From IMG/VR virus record IMGVR_UViG_3300031643_000637, positions 1 through 44,925 of that record: DNA of 44,925 nucleotides; one strand, given 5' to 3'. Origin of the DNA: a virus. The notes beneath the pieces are model-generated. The model was not told the origin of the DNA. It searched no databases and saw only the letters and a program-made list of their open reading frames with translations. The position numbers and the translations under genes were made by a program. Below, one piece after another: positions 30,269 to 38,704 of this stretch (position 1 is the first letter of the stretch; each line of letters begins with the position of its first letter).

Positions 30269-32839
30269 CTAAAGTGGTCCATAGACCATACCCGAGGCAA
30301 TATCGTATTGATACTCTTCACCATCCACGGCACCAAAGGGATTACTCCATTTCTGCTCTCCCCATTCACCGGTTATTGAGCTACAGCAGAAGCAGGAAAG
30401 TATGCCACCACTAGCGGCGGTAACGCGTATTTTGTCGGCAGGCGGGTGCATAATACCATCTTGCCAGTCCATGTTGCCGTGCGTATCGTAGTGGTAAAGC
30501 AATATATAGCTAGTAGCAAACGGTTCACCTATGGTATCAACAAGGAAGGTAACAATCGTGTCTGGCCCAGGCATCTTTGACTTGAAGTGGGCAGTAACGT
30601 CTTTATTGCTATTCATATAGACGCCTGTTTGCGCGGTGATGCCACTGGCGTCGCCACTCCAATGGTCAAAGTCAAAGTCGCCGGCGGGTGTAGCAACTAA
30701 GGTGACATATTCGCCATCAGGATATTTGCCGCTGCTCGGAGTAACTGTTCCCCCATTGTATGGCTCCACGTGAGTGGTCAGGGTATAGGTTGTAATCTCC
30801 CTGAAGTGACACTTGACTGCTTTATGAGAGTCCATCACCCCCGAGACATAAGCAGTCTCATAGTAACCCCCGCCCTCTATTTCATCAGACCAGTGGTCAA
30901 AGACATAGTTTGGATTGGCATGGGCGGTTACCTGGACTCTTTCGCCATACTTAAATTTCCCGGTTGAGCCGTTATACCACTTCTCTGGTCCCACTTCAGG
31001 TGGAGGGTTGGTGGTTACATAGCCGCCCTCGGCGGGTGTAATGTCCACCTCCAGGGTCTGCAGCTCTTGTTCAATCTCCCTGAAGTGACACTTGACTGCC
31101 TTGTGCTCAGTCATCGCTCCGGAGACATACTCGGGGTTGCTGTAACTCGTCCCGCCCTCTATCTCGTCAGACCAGTGGTCAAACCGGTAGCCTGGGTTCG
31201 GGTGAGCTTCTACTCTGACCTTTGTGCCATAGATGAACTTGCCGGTTGAGCCGTCGTACCACTTTGACGGGCCAACTTCGGGCGGAGGGTCGGTGGTTAC
31301 ATAGCCACCGCCTGATGGGGTAATATCAATCTCCAGAGTCTGTAGCGCCTCCTCAATCTCTCTGAAGTGGCACTTGACCGCTCTGTGTTCATCCATCACT
31401 CCAGCAACATTCTCAGGGTTGTTGTAACTCACGCCACCTTCTATCTCGTCAGACCAGTGGTCAAACTCATAGCCTGGATTTGGGTGAGCTTCTACTCTGA
31501 CCTTTGTGCCATAGGTGAACTTGCCGGTATCATCGTTGTACCACATCTCTTCAGGGTGGCCTTCTGTTGCCTGGGGTTCAGTGGTTACATACCCTCCTTC
31601 AGAGGGTGTAATATCCACCTGCAGGGTTTGTGGCGCTGCCTCTTTAGTGCTGTAGACATTCCAGATGCGGCTGATGTAGTCGTCAAAACCATCTATCTTC
31701 AACACTACCTCTACCGCGCCGTCGGTTAGCCCGCCGCAGGCAACCAGCGGAACTATTATTGGCTCATCAAGGGTTTGCTCGGTGAACTTTTCCAGCGATT
31801 CAGGCAGCCTAAAAGAGTGTGTGTAAGCTCCCGACTTTGGGGTAAAGGCACCTGCCCAGTCCCTATAGCCGGCCTTTATGCTTATGGTGGCTGCCTTTTC
31901 CATGCCTCTCCACTCATGTGTCGGCTTTATTGCGAGAGAGTCGGCAGTAGTCTTTTTAAGTAACAACCCGGCGTCGGCATCCTTGTTGGTTAATTCTATT
32001 CCGTGGCCGTCAATGGTTATCACGGTGAATCTGAAGGCAGGCTTTAGCGCAGGCGTTGTCCGGTAGACATTCCAGATATGGGAGATGTAGTCAGGCATAT
32101 CCGGGAGCTTGGCCACAATCTCCACTGCACCATCGCTAATATCGCCGCAAGCAGTAAGCGGGACCTTTATCGCCTCCGCCAGTTCACCACTGTAGGGGAC
32201 TGTCGGTGATTCAGGCAAGGTGAAGGTGCGAGTGTAGGCGCTAGTCTTGGGGGTAAAGCCGCCCTTCCAGTCTCTAAAGCCAACCTTTATGCTTATGGTG
32301 GCACTCTTGCTGGGGCCCGTCCACTCAAAGGCGGGGACTATGTCTAAAGAGTCGGTGGTTTTCTTATCCAGAAGCAAGCCTGAGTCAACATCATGGTCGC
32401 CCAGTGATATGTCGTTCCCATCAATCCTTATACCCGCGAACCTGAATACTGCCGGTGGCTTGCTACCGACGTCAATCTTCATCACGTCGCTTTCACCCAC
32501 TTCCGGGGACACCCCAATGACAGGTAGAGGTAGTAGTGCTGGCGTAGCTACTATAGTAACCTCGTAGTCGCCCTCCTTCTCCGGTTTGAAGTCAATGGAG
32601 AAGTCGCCAGTTACCGGCTTGGGGATAGCACGCTCATACTTTACCTCTTCGGCAAATTCAGGCTTGTACCATTCCTTAAATCTTATCCTGGCATAGACGA
32701 AGGGCGGAGCACCTATGCCAAGGACCTTGACTGAGCCTTCAATCTTGTAGGTGCTGTCAGCAACACCGGTGCTGGGGAGAGGCTCGGTTAGCTCAATGGC
32801 AACCATGTCGCCAAATTCTCCTAGTTTAGCTTGCGCCAT
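30269..32839 (-). CDS. Large modular surface protein with InlB/Flg_new-like repeats
   Basis: 856 residues behind AGGAGGTCTGAA. N-terminal beta-sandwich (about 1-125). Two copies of a 140-residue domain follow (about 130-270 and 275-410; each has 'DxGLLLxKKTxDSL', 'AAtISIKxGxRDW' and 'xFTPKxxAYTxxF'). Then come four repeats of about 85 residues with 'NPxYxFDHWSDEIEGG ... AVKCHFREI', the divergent InlB B-repeat pattern. The C-terminal domain has a CFCCSS cluster. Such proteins are extracellular adhesins. No signal peptide is seen, consistent with a virion protein. Confidence 0.75.
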   Translation of the reverse strand: MAQAKLGEFGDMVAIELTEPLPSTGVADSTYKIEGSVKVLGIGAPPFVYARIRFKEWYKPEFAEEVKYERAIPKPVTGDFSIDFKPEKEGDYEVTIVATPALLPLPVIGVSPEVGESDVMKIDVGSKPPAVFRFAGIRIDGNDISLGDHDVDSGLLLDKKTTDSLDIVPAFEWTGPSKSATISIKVGFRDWKGGFTPKTSAYTRTFTLPESPTVPYSGELAEAIKVPLTACGDISDGAVEIVAKLPDMPDYISHIWNVYRTTPALKPAFRFTVITIDGHGIELTNKDADAGLLLKKTTADSLAIKPTHEWRGMEKAATISIKAGYRDWAGAFTPKSGAYTHSFRLPESLEKFTEQTLDEPIIVPLVACGGLTDGAVEVVLKIDGFDDYISRIWNVYSTKEAAPQTLQVDITPSEGGYVTTEPQATEGHPEEMWYNDDTGKFTYGTKVRVEAHPNPGYEFDHWSDEIEGGVSYNNPENVAGVMDEHRAVKCHFREIEEALQTLEIDITPSGGGYVTTDPPPEVGPSKWYDGSTGKFIYGTKVRVEAHPNPGYRFDHWSDEIEGGTSYSNPEYVSGAMTEHKAVKCHFREIEQELQTLEVDITPAEGGYVTTNPPPEVGPEKWYNGSTGKFKYGERVQVTAHANPNYVFDHWSDEIEGGGYYETAYVSGVMDSHKAVKCHFREITTYTLTTHVEPYNGGTVTPSSGKYPDGEYVTLVATPAGDFDFDHWSGDASGITAQTGVYMNSNKDVTAHFKSKMPGPDTIVTFLVDTIGEPFATSYILLYHYDTHGNMDWQDGIMHPPADKIRVTAASGGILSCFCCSSITGEWGEQKWSNPFGAVDGEEYQYDIASGMVYGPL

Positions 32840-32840
32840 T

Positions 32841-33170
32841 TCAGACCTCCTTAAAACATAATGTCCTAGCCAGCGCTAGGGCGGAAGGCAGACTCTTGTT
32901 ATAATTAGCGAATTTCCGGTATTCCTCAGCGGTGAGGATGTTCTTTATCTCGACATGGTGCATGTCCTGGAGAGCGTCCTCCACAATCTCGCCCACCCAG
33001 GGGATTAAACCAATAATAGCCGCCGCATCCTCACCAACGCCATGCCCAATAGCCTTCCTGCCGCGCTCGTCGGGCACTGCGGGTAGCTTGAGCGGGGGAG
33101 TTTCCAGGTCAGGTAACTTTATGCTACCTCCAAAAGGCGTGGGTACTGTAGGGCCAGTAAATATCCTCAA
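32841..33170 (-). CDS. Hypothetical protein with amphipathic helix
   Basis: 109 residues from TTG 33170 overlapping the upstream stop. Pro-rich start (GPTVPTPFGG, LETPPLKLPAVP), then a hydrophobic stretch AAIIGLIPWVGEIVEDAL that could insert in a membrane, then a helical end with EEYRKFANYNKSLPSALAL. Family unknown. Confidence 0.5.
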   Translation of the reverse strand: MRIFTGPTVPTPFGGSIKLPDLETPPLKLPAVPDERGRKAIGHGVGEDAAAIIGLIPWVGEIVEDALQDMHHVEIKNILTAEEYRKFANYNKSLPSALALARTLCFKEV

Positions 33171-33532
33171 ACTACTACCTTCGCTTCGTCTAACAGTATT
33201 TCTAGGGGGATAAGCCCTACTCGCAATTCTATTTGTGCTGGGCTGGTAGTGTCAAGCGTGAGCCTCCAGTTGTCAACAGAGAACGGGCCGATGTGGTCAG
33301 TTTTCTCAATGTAATCAACGAATGAGTCATAGGTAGCCTTGGCATAAATACCATACAGGAGTGGTAGAGGCACTCCGTTTCTAACCGCAAAGAGCAGATG
33401 CCTTTTGCCGTCGGCTGTCTCAGTGGCAAAGTCGCTGTAGAAGCGCAGGATAGGCTGAGGAGGCTTGGCCAGATACTCAGCTAGTTTCTTCCCAAGGGAT
33501 TTTGGTCTATCAACCTCTCTTAGTAATATCAT
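33167..33532 (-). CDS. Hypothetical protein
   Basis: 121 residues; weak ribosome site (GGGGAATT). Alpha/beta pattern (KRHLLFAVRNGVPLPLLYG), ending VVV. Overlaps the next gene. No family recognised. Confidence 0.5.
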   Translation of the reverse strand: MILLREVDRPKSLGKKLAEYLAKPPQPILRFYSDFATETADGKRHLLFAVRNGVPLPLLYGIYAKATYDSFVDYIEKTDHIGPFSVDNWRLTLDTTSPAQIELRVGLIPLEILLDEAKVVV

Positions 33533-33547
33533 TTGAGGAATTCCCCG

Positions 33548-33748
33548 TTAATATGCCAGTGGATATGGTCTTTTACCTTCCTTTGTTCCTTCCTGATTTC
33601 CGGGTTCAGGAGGTCCGTGATGATTAAGTACTATCATCGGGTGGTCTTTACCGCAGGTTAGGCAGTCAACTATGGTAACCCTGTTATCGGAGTAGTACTC
33701 TCTGGTTACCACTTTACCTCTGACCAGCTCGCACAGTTCACAGGTCAT
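33548..33748 (-). CDS. Small Cys/His protein (HIT-like end)
   Basis: 66 residues from ATG 33748 behind GGCAGGAGGCT, overlapping the upstream stop by ATGA. CELC pair, then VTIVDCLTCGKDHPMIVLNHHG, which recalls the zinc-bearing HIT-like 'H-PMIV---HH' ending. Too short for a full HIT domain, so possibly a structural remnant. Low certainty on function. Confidence 0.5.
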   Translation of the reverse strand: MTCELCELVRGKVVTREYYSDNRVTIVDCLTCGKDHPMIVLNHHGPPEPGNQEGTKEGKRPYPLAY

Positions 33749-33981
33749 AGCCTCCTGCCGGCACCTCTCATCTTCACGATGAGCCAACGTGGTAGCGGTG
33801 GCTGGAGCTTACCGTCAGGTCCGGTTGGTGATGCCGGAAGCCATGACCAGAGCACCTCAGCTGGGGTGCTCATGCTGGGTCCGAGTCTCTGTCTTATTTC
33901 GGGTGGCAAGGTATCAGCCCCAAATATTGATTGGTGCCTGGCTAATCTCTCGCTTTCCGACCTCGGAACTCCAAAGGGCAT
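33745..33981 (-). CDS. PPLPR-module small protein
   Basis: 78 residues behind AGGGGAGGTGTAGAT. PRSESERLARHQSIFG at the N-terminus and PPLPRWLIVK at the C-terminus align with the last 59 residues of the 34248-36212 protein. It thus appears to be a free-standing copy of that terminal module. Function unknown. Confidence 0.55.
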   Translation of the reverse strand: MPFGVPRSESERLARHQSIFGADTLPPEIRQRLGPSMSTPAEVLWSWLPASPTGPDGKLQPPLPRWLIVKMRGAGRRL

Positions 33982-33983
33982 AT

Positions 33984-34241
33984 CTACACCTCCCCTCTTT
34001 TCTTTAGACCTTTAGTAATCCTTTTAGCTAGTTTCTCTGCTACATCTTCCCCCCATGGCCACTTGATACCCCATCCCCGGGGCAAGGGTGGTCCTTCTTG
34101 TGGTGCGGCAGGACGCACCTGGCTCAGGTGTTTGGTGACGATATGAGCCAGCAACATATCAGTTCTACTAACCCTATCGTACTCTGTGACCTCTAGCACC
34201 TCGCCGCATAGGGGGCATTCAACAGTGACCTTAGTAGCCAT
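33984..34241 (-). CDS. Zinc-finger protein with PPLPR module
   Basis: 85 residues. N-terminal C2H2-like finger: CPLCGEVLEV ... LLAHIVTKH. Then GPPLPRGWGIKWPWGEDV and a basic helical tail (KLAKRITKGLKKRG). The second half repeats the motif of neighbouring proteins. Possibly a linker between nucleic acid and the particle; inference. Confidence 0.55.
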   Translation of the reverse strand: MATKVTVECPLCGEVLEVTEYDRVSRTDMLLAHIVTKHLSQVRPAAPQEGPPLPRGWGIKWPWGEDVAEKLAKRITKGLKKRGEV

Positions 34242-34247
34242 AGTTAC

Positions 34248-34427
34248 CTACTTCTTCCATGGCCAGCGGAGTCCCAGTGCGCGGGGTAGCGGGGGACCAC
34301 TTTCTGGAGGCATAGGCAAAAGGTCATTGACTGTCTGCCCTCTCCCCAGTCTCTCCAGCGGGGGTGTTGAGCCCTTGCCGAATATCCGCTCGTGAAATGA
34401 TAGACGTTCAGATTCTGTTCTAGGCAT
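34248..34427 (-). CDS. Possible internally initiated 59-residue C-terminal module
   Basis: Inside the preceding gene, in frame, ATG 34427 lies behind a near-ideal AAAGGAGGTAATCC. It would yield MPRTESERLSFHERIFG... ending GPPLPRALGLRWPWKK. This matches the layout of the separate 33745-33981 protein. The ribosome site may be a relic of a gene fusion or may give two products. Confidence 0.35.
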   Translation of the reverse strand: MPRTESERLSFHERIFGKGSTPPLERLGRGQTVNDLLPMPPESGPPLPRALGLRWPWKK

Positions 34428-36212
34428 TGGATTACCTCCTTTTAGAATACGCAGCCTTTCCTCTTCGGTCCACGGACCATGCTTGCCGACTCTTGCGAGC
34501 ATAATGGCTGCCTCTTCCACAGTGTATCTGTGCTCTTCTATAGGAGAAGCCGCGATGTTAAAAGCCTCGCGAGTAAAATACTTTCCGGTCTCGGGCTCCC
34601 AGATAAACCCAGTTGGTAACTCAACCCAGGCATGTCCTATTCTTTTACCTTTGCTTTCAACTATCCCGTGAATTAGGTCTCCTTCTTCCTCTTTGATAAC
34701 GAATCTCCAAGCATCCTCGTAGCAGGTGCCGACTTCTGGGTGGGGATCCCCCCCTATTTGTCTCTTTAGGAAAGTTGCTACTTCACCTTCGCTACGAGCC
34801 ATTACAATTTGGGGGTAGGGTTGAGTGGGGTCTGCTTTTGATAAGCGATAACGGTAGCCTCTCGCATAGTCTTCCTTGTCTACAACATCCTTGGGAGACA
34901 ATCGGTGAACCTCATACCCCCATTGCTTAGCTACCCTAAGTGGCTCAAGTTCAATTGCTACCTTGAATAACCTCTCATCTCCCGGATTACTCTTGGCTAA
35001 ATCAGGATAGTCCTTCAATACCTCTGGCGGTACCGGCTTGCCTTCAGAGAGGGCCAATCTTACCTTTGCCTTATGCCCCCAGCCAGCCATGTCAGTGAAG
35101 GTTAGTTGCGTCAGCCCTGTTTCTTTCTTTAGTTGACTAAATGCCCTTTGTTCTGCTTCTCTACCAACAGGTGATTGTGGGTCAACAGGTCCTCCCAATA
35201 TCTCATTATATCGCTTCTCCAACGAGCTAGCCCACTGGCTATATTCAGCTTGCGTCATTTGCCAGGGCTCTTTAACCTCGTGAGTAACAGCCTCGGCTTT
35301 GTGGATTGCCTCAGATTGGGCATCTTCTAACTTAGCCAACTGCAACTCTAGCGCATCCCTCCGTGTTTCCAATGCAGCGGTATCCCTTCCAGCACTCTCC
35401 GCTTCATCTATGGATGTTAGCAAATCAGCTAATTTGTCTTCTAATTTATCAATCTTCTTTTGAAGGACAACTTCAGGACTAATCTTACGACCAGGCATCT
35501 TTTCAAGCGTTGGTTGCCAGCCTGTTGGGAGAAATGGCCATTCAAAACCTTCCCTAGCCATTGCTTCTCTCAAGGTCTCTCCTTCTTTGAAGTTATGACC
35601 TGGGAATTTGGAGTTCATATAAGCAGCTTCTTCTACTAATAACCTCTCATCTCCCGGGTTACTCTTGGCTAAATCAGGATAGTCCTTCAATACCTCAGGC
35701 GGGACTGGCTTGCCTTCGGAGAGGGCTTTTTGGACTCCGTACTTGTGCATAGCAGGAGAACGAACGTGCCCATCAACATACTCCGCTTTCGTCATCTGCC
35801 AGGGCTCTTTCCCCGGGTTACTCTCCGCTGGGGGTTCACGGAATACTGGGGGAGCTGCTGGAGCAACAGGTGATTTTACCGGAGGAACGCCAGCCTTAGC
35901 CACTGGTCTCCTAGTTGCAAGCCCCATGGACTGCTCATGTAATTCACCAGGCATACGAATCAGGAGGTTATTCTTTGCCTCTCTATCTGGAGCGAATATA
36001 AACGGACTCTTCCCTCCCATTTCAATTAGTCCTTCTACCCTGTTCTTGAACGCTGGGCTGTTAAAATCCATACCAAGTTCTTTAGCAATTCCACGGAGAC
36101 CTATAGCATGGTCAGGAGGAGCTTTAGGAAACCCAGCAAATGCTTTGGTATAGCTTCTATCAAAGGCAGCAATAAATTCTGCCTGGGGATTTGGGGGTTC
36201 ACGGAAATTCAT
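34248..36212 (-). CDS. Large polyvalent-type protein with papain-like and PPLPR modules
   Basis: 654 residues. N-terminal region with AFDRSYTKAFAGFP; two EPWQMT(K/Q)AEY boxes and two ALSEGKPVPPEVLKDYPDL boxes, the hallmark of large polyvalent phage proteins. A coiled coil at about 240-310. A possible papain/NlpC-like domain at about 490-560 (GTCYEDAWRFV with Cys, and GHAWVEL with His). The last 59 residues form a module also encoded separately nearby. Polyvalent proteins may be ejected into the host with the genome. Whether it is cleaved is unknown. Confidence 0.6.
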   Translation of the reverse strand: MNFREPPNPQAEFIAAFDRSYTKAFAGFPKAPPDHAIGLRGIAKELGMDFNSPAFKNRVEGLIEMGGKSPFIFAPDREAKNNLLIRMPGELHEQSMGLATRRPVAKAGVPPVKSPVAPAAPPVFREPPAESNPGKEPWQMTKAEYVDGHVRSPAMHKYGVQKALSEGKPVPPEVLKDYPDLAKSNPGDERLLVEEAAYMNSKFPGHNFKEGETLREAMAREGFEWPFLPTGWQPTLEKMPGRKISPEVVLQKKIDKLEDKLADLLTSIDEAESAGRDTAALETRRDALELQLAKLEDAQSEAIHKAEAVTHEVKEPWQMTQAEYSQWASSLEKRYNEILGGPVDPQSPVGREAEQRAFSQLKKETGLTQLTFTDMAGWGHKAKVRLALSEGKPVPPEVLKDYPDLAKSNPGDERLFKVAIELEPLRVAKQWGYEVHRLSPKDVVDKEDYARGYRYRLSKADPTQPYPQIVMARSEGEVATFLKRQIGGDPHPEVGTCYEDAWRFVIKEEEGDLIHGIVESKGKRIGHAWVELPTGFIWEPETGKYFTREAFNIAASPIEEHRYTVEEAAIMLARVGKHGPWTEEERLRILKGGNPMPRTESERLSFHERIFGKGSTPPLERLGRGQTVNDLLPMPPESGPPLPRALGLRWPWKK

Positions 36213-36242
36213 TTTCTACCTAAAATTTCTGGTTCTGCCATA

Positions 36243-36584
36243 TCACCAATCCCCTCTGCTTAGTTCTCTCACCCAGGAGAAGGCTGGCTTGTCTTCAGGT
36301 GGAAGCCAGATGGCGCACCAAGCTCCCGGCGATATTTTGCCATCTACTACCGTGCAGGAGTCTGGCGATTGCCAGAAACGGCACTTCCGGCACTTATAAT
36401 CCCAGAACACCGGAGGCGGTGAAAACGGCAGGTAGGCAACCTGAGACTTGGTAAATTTTCCTTTTTCAGCTACATGGGCGTTTATCTCAGCAACCCATGG
36501 CTGTAAGACTCCTGGGGACACAGTAGCATTGGCCGCGGCTTTGCTGATGGAATTGATAAGCAGGCTGGGGATAGATGCGTTCAT
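36243..36584 (-). CDS. Small protein with four-cysteine cluster
   Basis: 113 residues behind AGGAGATAAATT. Helical start, then FWDYKCRKCRFWQSPDSC and GAWCAIWLPP. The four cysteines (C-x2-C-x8-C-x14-C by eye) resemble HiPIP-like or zinc sites. Ends WVRELSRGDW. Could hold a metal or Fe-S centre; unproven. Confidence 0.55.
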   Translation of the reverse strand: MNASIPSLLINSISKAAANATVSPGVLQPWVAEINAHVAEKGKFTKSQVAYLPFSPPPVFWDYKCRKCRFWQSPDSCTVVDGKISPGAWCAIWLPPEDKPAFSWVRELSRGDW

Positions 36585-36587
36585 AAT

Positions 36588-36794
36588 TTATCTCCTTCTC
36601 ACCTCAGATAGAAGTTCTGGCTTGGTATAAACAAAACGGGGCAATGGCAAACCTTCCCATGGCAAGCAAGGTCTCAAATCGGCAAAGGTGAGTTTTGGCC
36701 CTGCTTTCTCGGCATAGATGAAAGCTGAGTAGGTTATTAGACCACCTATTCCTGATATTAGAAAGATGGCTAATCCTGTTTCGGGGTCAAGCAT
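36588..36794 (-). CDS. Single-pass membrane protein with PLPR motif
   Basis: 68 residues from ATG 36794, sharing bases with the upstream stop. A hydrophobic segment (ETGLAIFLISGIGGLITYSAF, about 4-24; first part shown) is followed by a basic tail with WEGLPLPRFVYTK, a variant of the PPLPR module. Probable membrane anchor. Confidence 0.5.
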   Translation of the reverse strand: MLDPETGLAIFLISGIGGLITYSAFIYAEKAGPKLTFADLRPCLPWEGLPLPRFVYTKPELLSEVRRR

Positions 36795-37096
36795 CACTCC
36801 TCCTTCAGACTCGTTACGAACTGCAGTAAGTCCTGGGGAGCATTTTTGAGCATCTTGTCAATTCGCTTGAGGAGTTTCTCCAGCTTCTCCAGCTTCTCAA
36901 CAGGCATTGAGTTGATTTCCCTGATAAGGCTGATAACCTGGTCAAGTTCAGGCGCGGATTGGGATACCCGTTCGGCTACTGTCAACACGTCCTTGATAAG
37001 CTTGAGCTGTCTGGAGTCGGGAAATTTCTCCATTGACTCGGCAATCTGGGAAAGCCGGGGGAGGCCGAGGGCCTTTTCTACTCTTTCCACTACCAT
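36794..37096 (-). CDS. Helical protein, first gene after promoter and hairpin leader C
   Basis: 100 residues from ATG 37096 (GGAGGTAAGAC). Nearly all helical with a coiled coil (VEKLEKLEKLLKRIDKML). Like the 28264 gene it stands first behind a consensus promoter and hairpin leader. Function unknown. Confidence 0.55.
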   Translation of the reverse strand: MVVERVEKALGLPRLSQIAESMEKFPDSRQLKLIKDVLTVAERVSQSAPELDQVISLIREINSMPVEKLEKLEKLLKRIDKMLKNAPQDLLQFVTSLKEE

Positions 37097-37107
37097 GTCT
37101 TACCTCC

Positions 37108-37151
37108 AAAAAGTAACGAGCCAAGTTACCAAGAAGGTCGCTTGCCCCGTT
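37108..37151 (-). promoter_or_regulatory. Leader hairpin element, copy C
   Basis: Arms AACGGGGCAAG (37151-37141) and CTTGGCTCGTT (37125-37115), with one mismatch and one G-U, enclose a degenerate inner stem (GACCTTC/TTGGTAAC region). U5 follows at 37112-37108. Transcription from the promoter at 37158 would start almost at the first arm. The start codon is 12 bases after the U-run, so no room remains for another promoter. Confidence 0.7.
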
Positions 37152-37157
37152 CTTAAA

Positions 37158-37186
37158 ATTGTAAGCTCTAGTTTACGCTATGTCAA
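37158..37186 (-). promoter_or_regulatory. Consensus promoter (TTGACA-17-TACAAT)
   Basis: -35 TTGACA at 37186-37181 and -10 TACAAT at 37163-37158. The -35 forms the last two codons of the upstream SDR gene. It drives the operon starting at 37096 through leader copy C. Confidence 0.8.
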
Positions 37187-38104
37187 GGCTTGATGAAAGG
37201 CTTCTCTTATAGTGTCGTGGATGAATTCTTTACTGATGGGCAGGCAACGCTTCAAGTCGCTGGGGAACTCATCTCCCCACATATATGGAGTGAAAGCACT
37301 TGTCATCTTCTGAAAACCGGCTTCAATTGGTGTCGGGTGGAAGTCATCCTTAATTACCATCCTGACCATAATGAACTCACCGACCCACTCTATCAGTTGT
37401 GCTAAAGTAGGTGGATTGGGGTGAGTAAGCCAGTAAGTGCCCGGTTTATCAATCCTGGCCATGGCATCGGCGACATCATCTATTGAGATGAGGTTCAATT
37501 TACCGCCAGGGTTAGCCCTGATTTGGAACACTGGCTCAATTATCGGCAGCCGCAGCGACCCCTCAATCCTGCGCCTTACGACCTCCGCTCTCTGATGTAC
37601 TTTGACTACCAGGGTGATAAACTGGGAAAAGTGGCCGGGGTAGAAGTGCTGGGGGGTGCCCATGATTATTGAGGGCTTGAAGATAGTAACCCTGGGAATC
37701 CTGGACTCACCTACCATTGACTCACAGAAAGCCTTGGACTGTTCGTAGGTGTTTCTCCCCTGGGTGTAGGCGGTCGAGGTAAAGTAGAGGCAGGGTATCT
37801 CATACCTTTCGCAGAAGTCAATGACATTCCTGGTACCCTCAACATTCGTTTGCCATATTGACCCGTCCCTATCCTCCCCCAGGCGGTGGATGCCAGCCAG
37901 GTGGTGGACGCAGTGGATATCCCCGGGCACATCCCCCAGTCCCAGGTTAGGTTCAGTGATGTCCCCAACCAGGGGGATGAGGTTTTCTCTAGCCTCTGGC
38001 GGGTGCCGTGAGAGACCGTAAACCTTATGTCCTTTTGCCAGCAATTTGGGAATAAGAGCTTGCCCCACGAATCCGCTTGCACCGGTGAGTAATACCGCGT
38101 TCAT
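37178..38104 (-). CDS. Extended SDR (NAD-dependent epimerase/dehydratase family)
   Basis: 308 residues from ATG 38104 (GGAGGTAGCA); the frame is open a little further upstream. Rossmann motif TGASGFVG (7-14), DIT and HLAG (69-72), and the catalytic YxxxK (Y120, K124 in TYEQSK). Complete length for the family. Substrate unknown; relatives act on nucleotide sugars, sterols or quinone-related compounds. Last gene of the cassette that includes UbiA and a CTP-dependent kinase-like enzyme. Its 3' end carries the -35 of the next promoter. Confidence 0.85.
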   Translation of the reverse strand: MNAVLLTGASGFVGQALIPKLLAKGHKVYGLSRHPPEARENLIPLVGDITEPNLGLGDVPGDIHCVHHLAGIHRLGEDRDGSIWQTNVEGTRNVIDFCERYEIPCLYFTSTAYTQGRNTYEQSKAFCESMVGESRIPRVTIFKPSIIMGTPQHFYPGHFSQFITLVVKVHQRAEVVRRRIEGSLRLPIIEPVFQIRANPGGKLNLISIDDVADAMARIDKPGTYWLTHPNPPTLAQLIEWVGEFIMVRMVIKDDFHPTPIEAGFQKMTSAFTPYMWGDEFPSDLKRCLPISKEFIHDTIREAFHQALT

Positions 38105-38178
38105 TGCTACCTCCTTATGAATACCAGCCAGACCATACATCAAACAGCCCCCAAATGAAGTAGTAAATATCAGCCAGT

Positions 38179-38694
38179 TTATCTACCATAGGTGCCCTCC
38201 CAAACAGGGTGTAGTTCTGGAACCGTAAGGAAGTCCTGTGGGAGCGGAGGCTTCGGGATTATGAAATCGTACGCCTCATCTACCAGCTCGGAGCAGATAA
38301 AGTGGGAGTTATGAAGGTAGCCGAAGCCAAACCTTCGCCTGGTCAGCTTGTACCAGATAAGCCTGAGAAGGATGTAGCGAGGGATAGCCCAATAGTCGTA
38401 CCACGAACTGGGGTTATCTGCTATTATTTCTGCTCGTTTTGCAGCCTTCATGGCTTTTCCTTCGTCCTCGTGCCTCAGAACCAGCATATACCTCCCTGCT
38501 GATGCAGTAAGCGCCCGGATTAGGACTCCACGACCGATGCTTTCAATTACCAGCGGTAGCCCGCGCTTTGTGGTAGCGAAGTAGATTGCTACGTGGCCCC
38601 ACTTGCTACCTAGCAGCCAGTCTTTGAGTTTCCGATAGATACCGGTCTCCTCGCTTCTCATTAAGATAACATCGCCCGGTTCTGGTTTATACAT
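38179..38694 (-). CDS. YiiX-like permuted papain-fold hydrolase
   Basis: 171 residues. Circularly permuted NlpC/P60 order: GDVILMR, then GHVAIYF (H34), IESIGRGV (E51) and HFICSELVDEAY (C134). This matches YiiX/DUF830 (amidase/thioesterase) proteins. No clear signal peptide. Could cleave lipid-linked or peptidoglycan-derived amides; close to UbiA and SDR genes. Confidence 0.8.
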   Translation of the reverse strand: MYKPEPGDVILMRSEETGIYRKLKDWLLGSKWGHVAIYFATTKRGLPLVIESIGRGVLIRALTASAGRYMLVLRHEDEGKAMKAAKRAEIIADNPSSWYDYWAIPRYILLRLIWYKLTRRRFGFGYLHNSHFICSELVDEAYDFIIPKPPLPQDFLTVPELHPVWEGTYGR

Positions 38695-38704
38695 TAGTGC
38701 ACAT

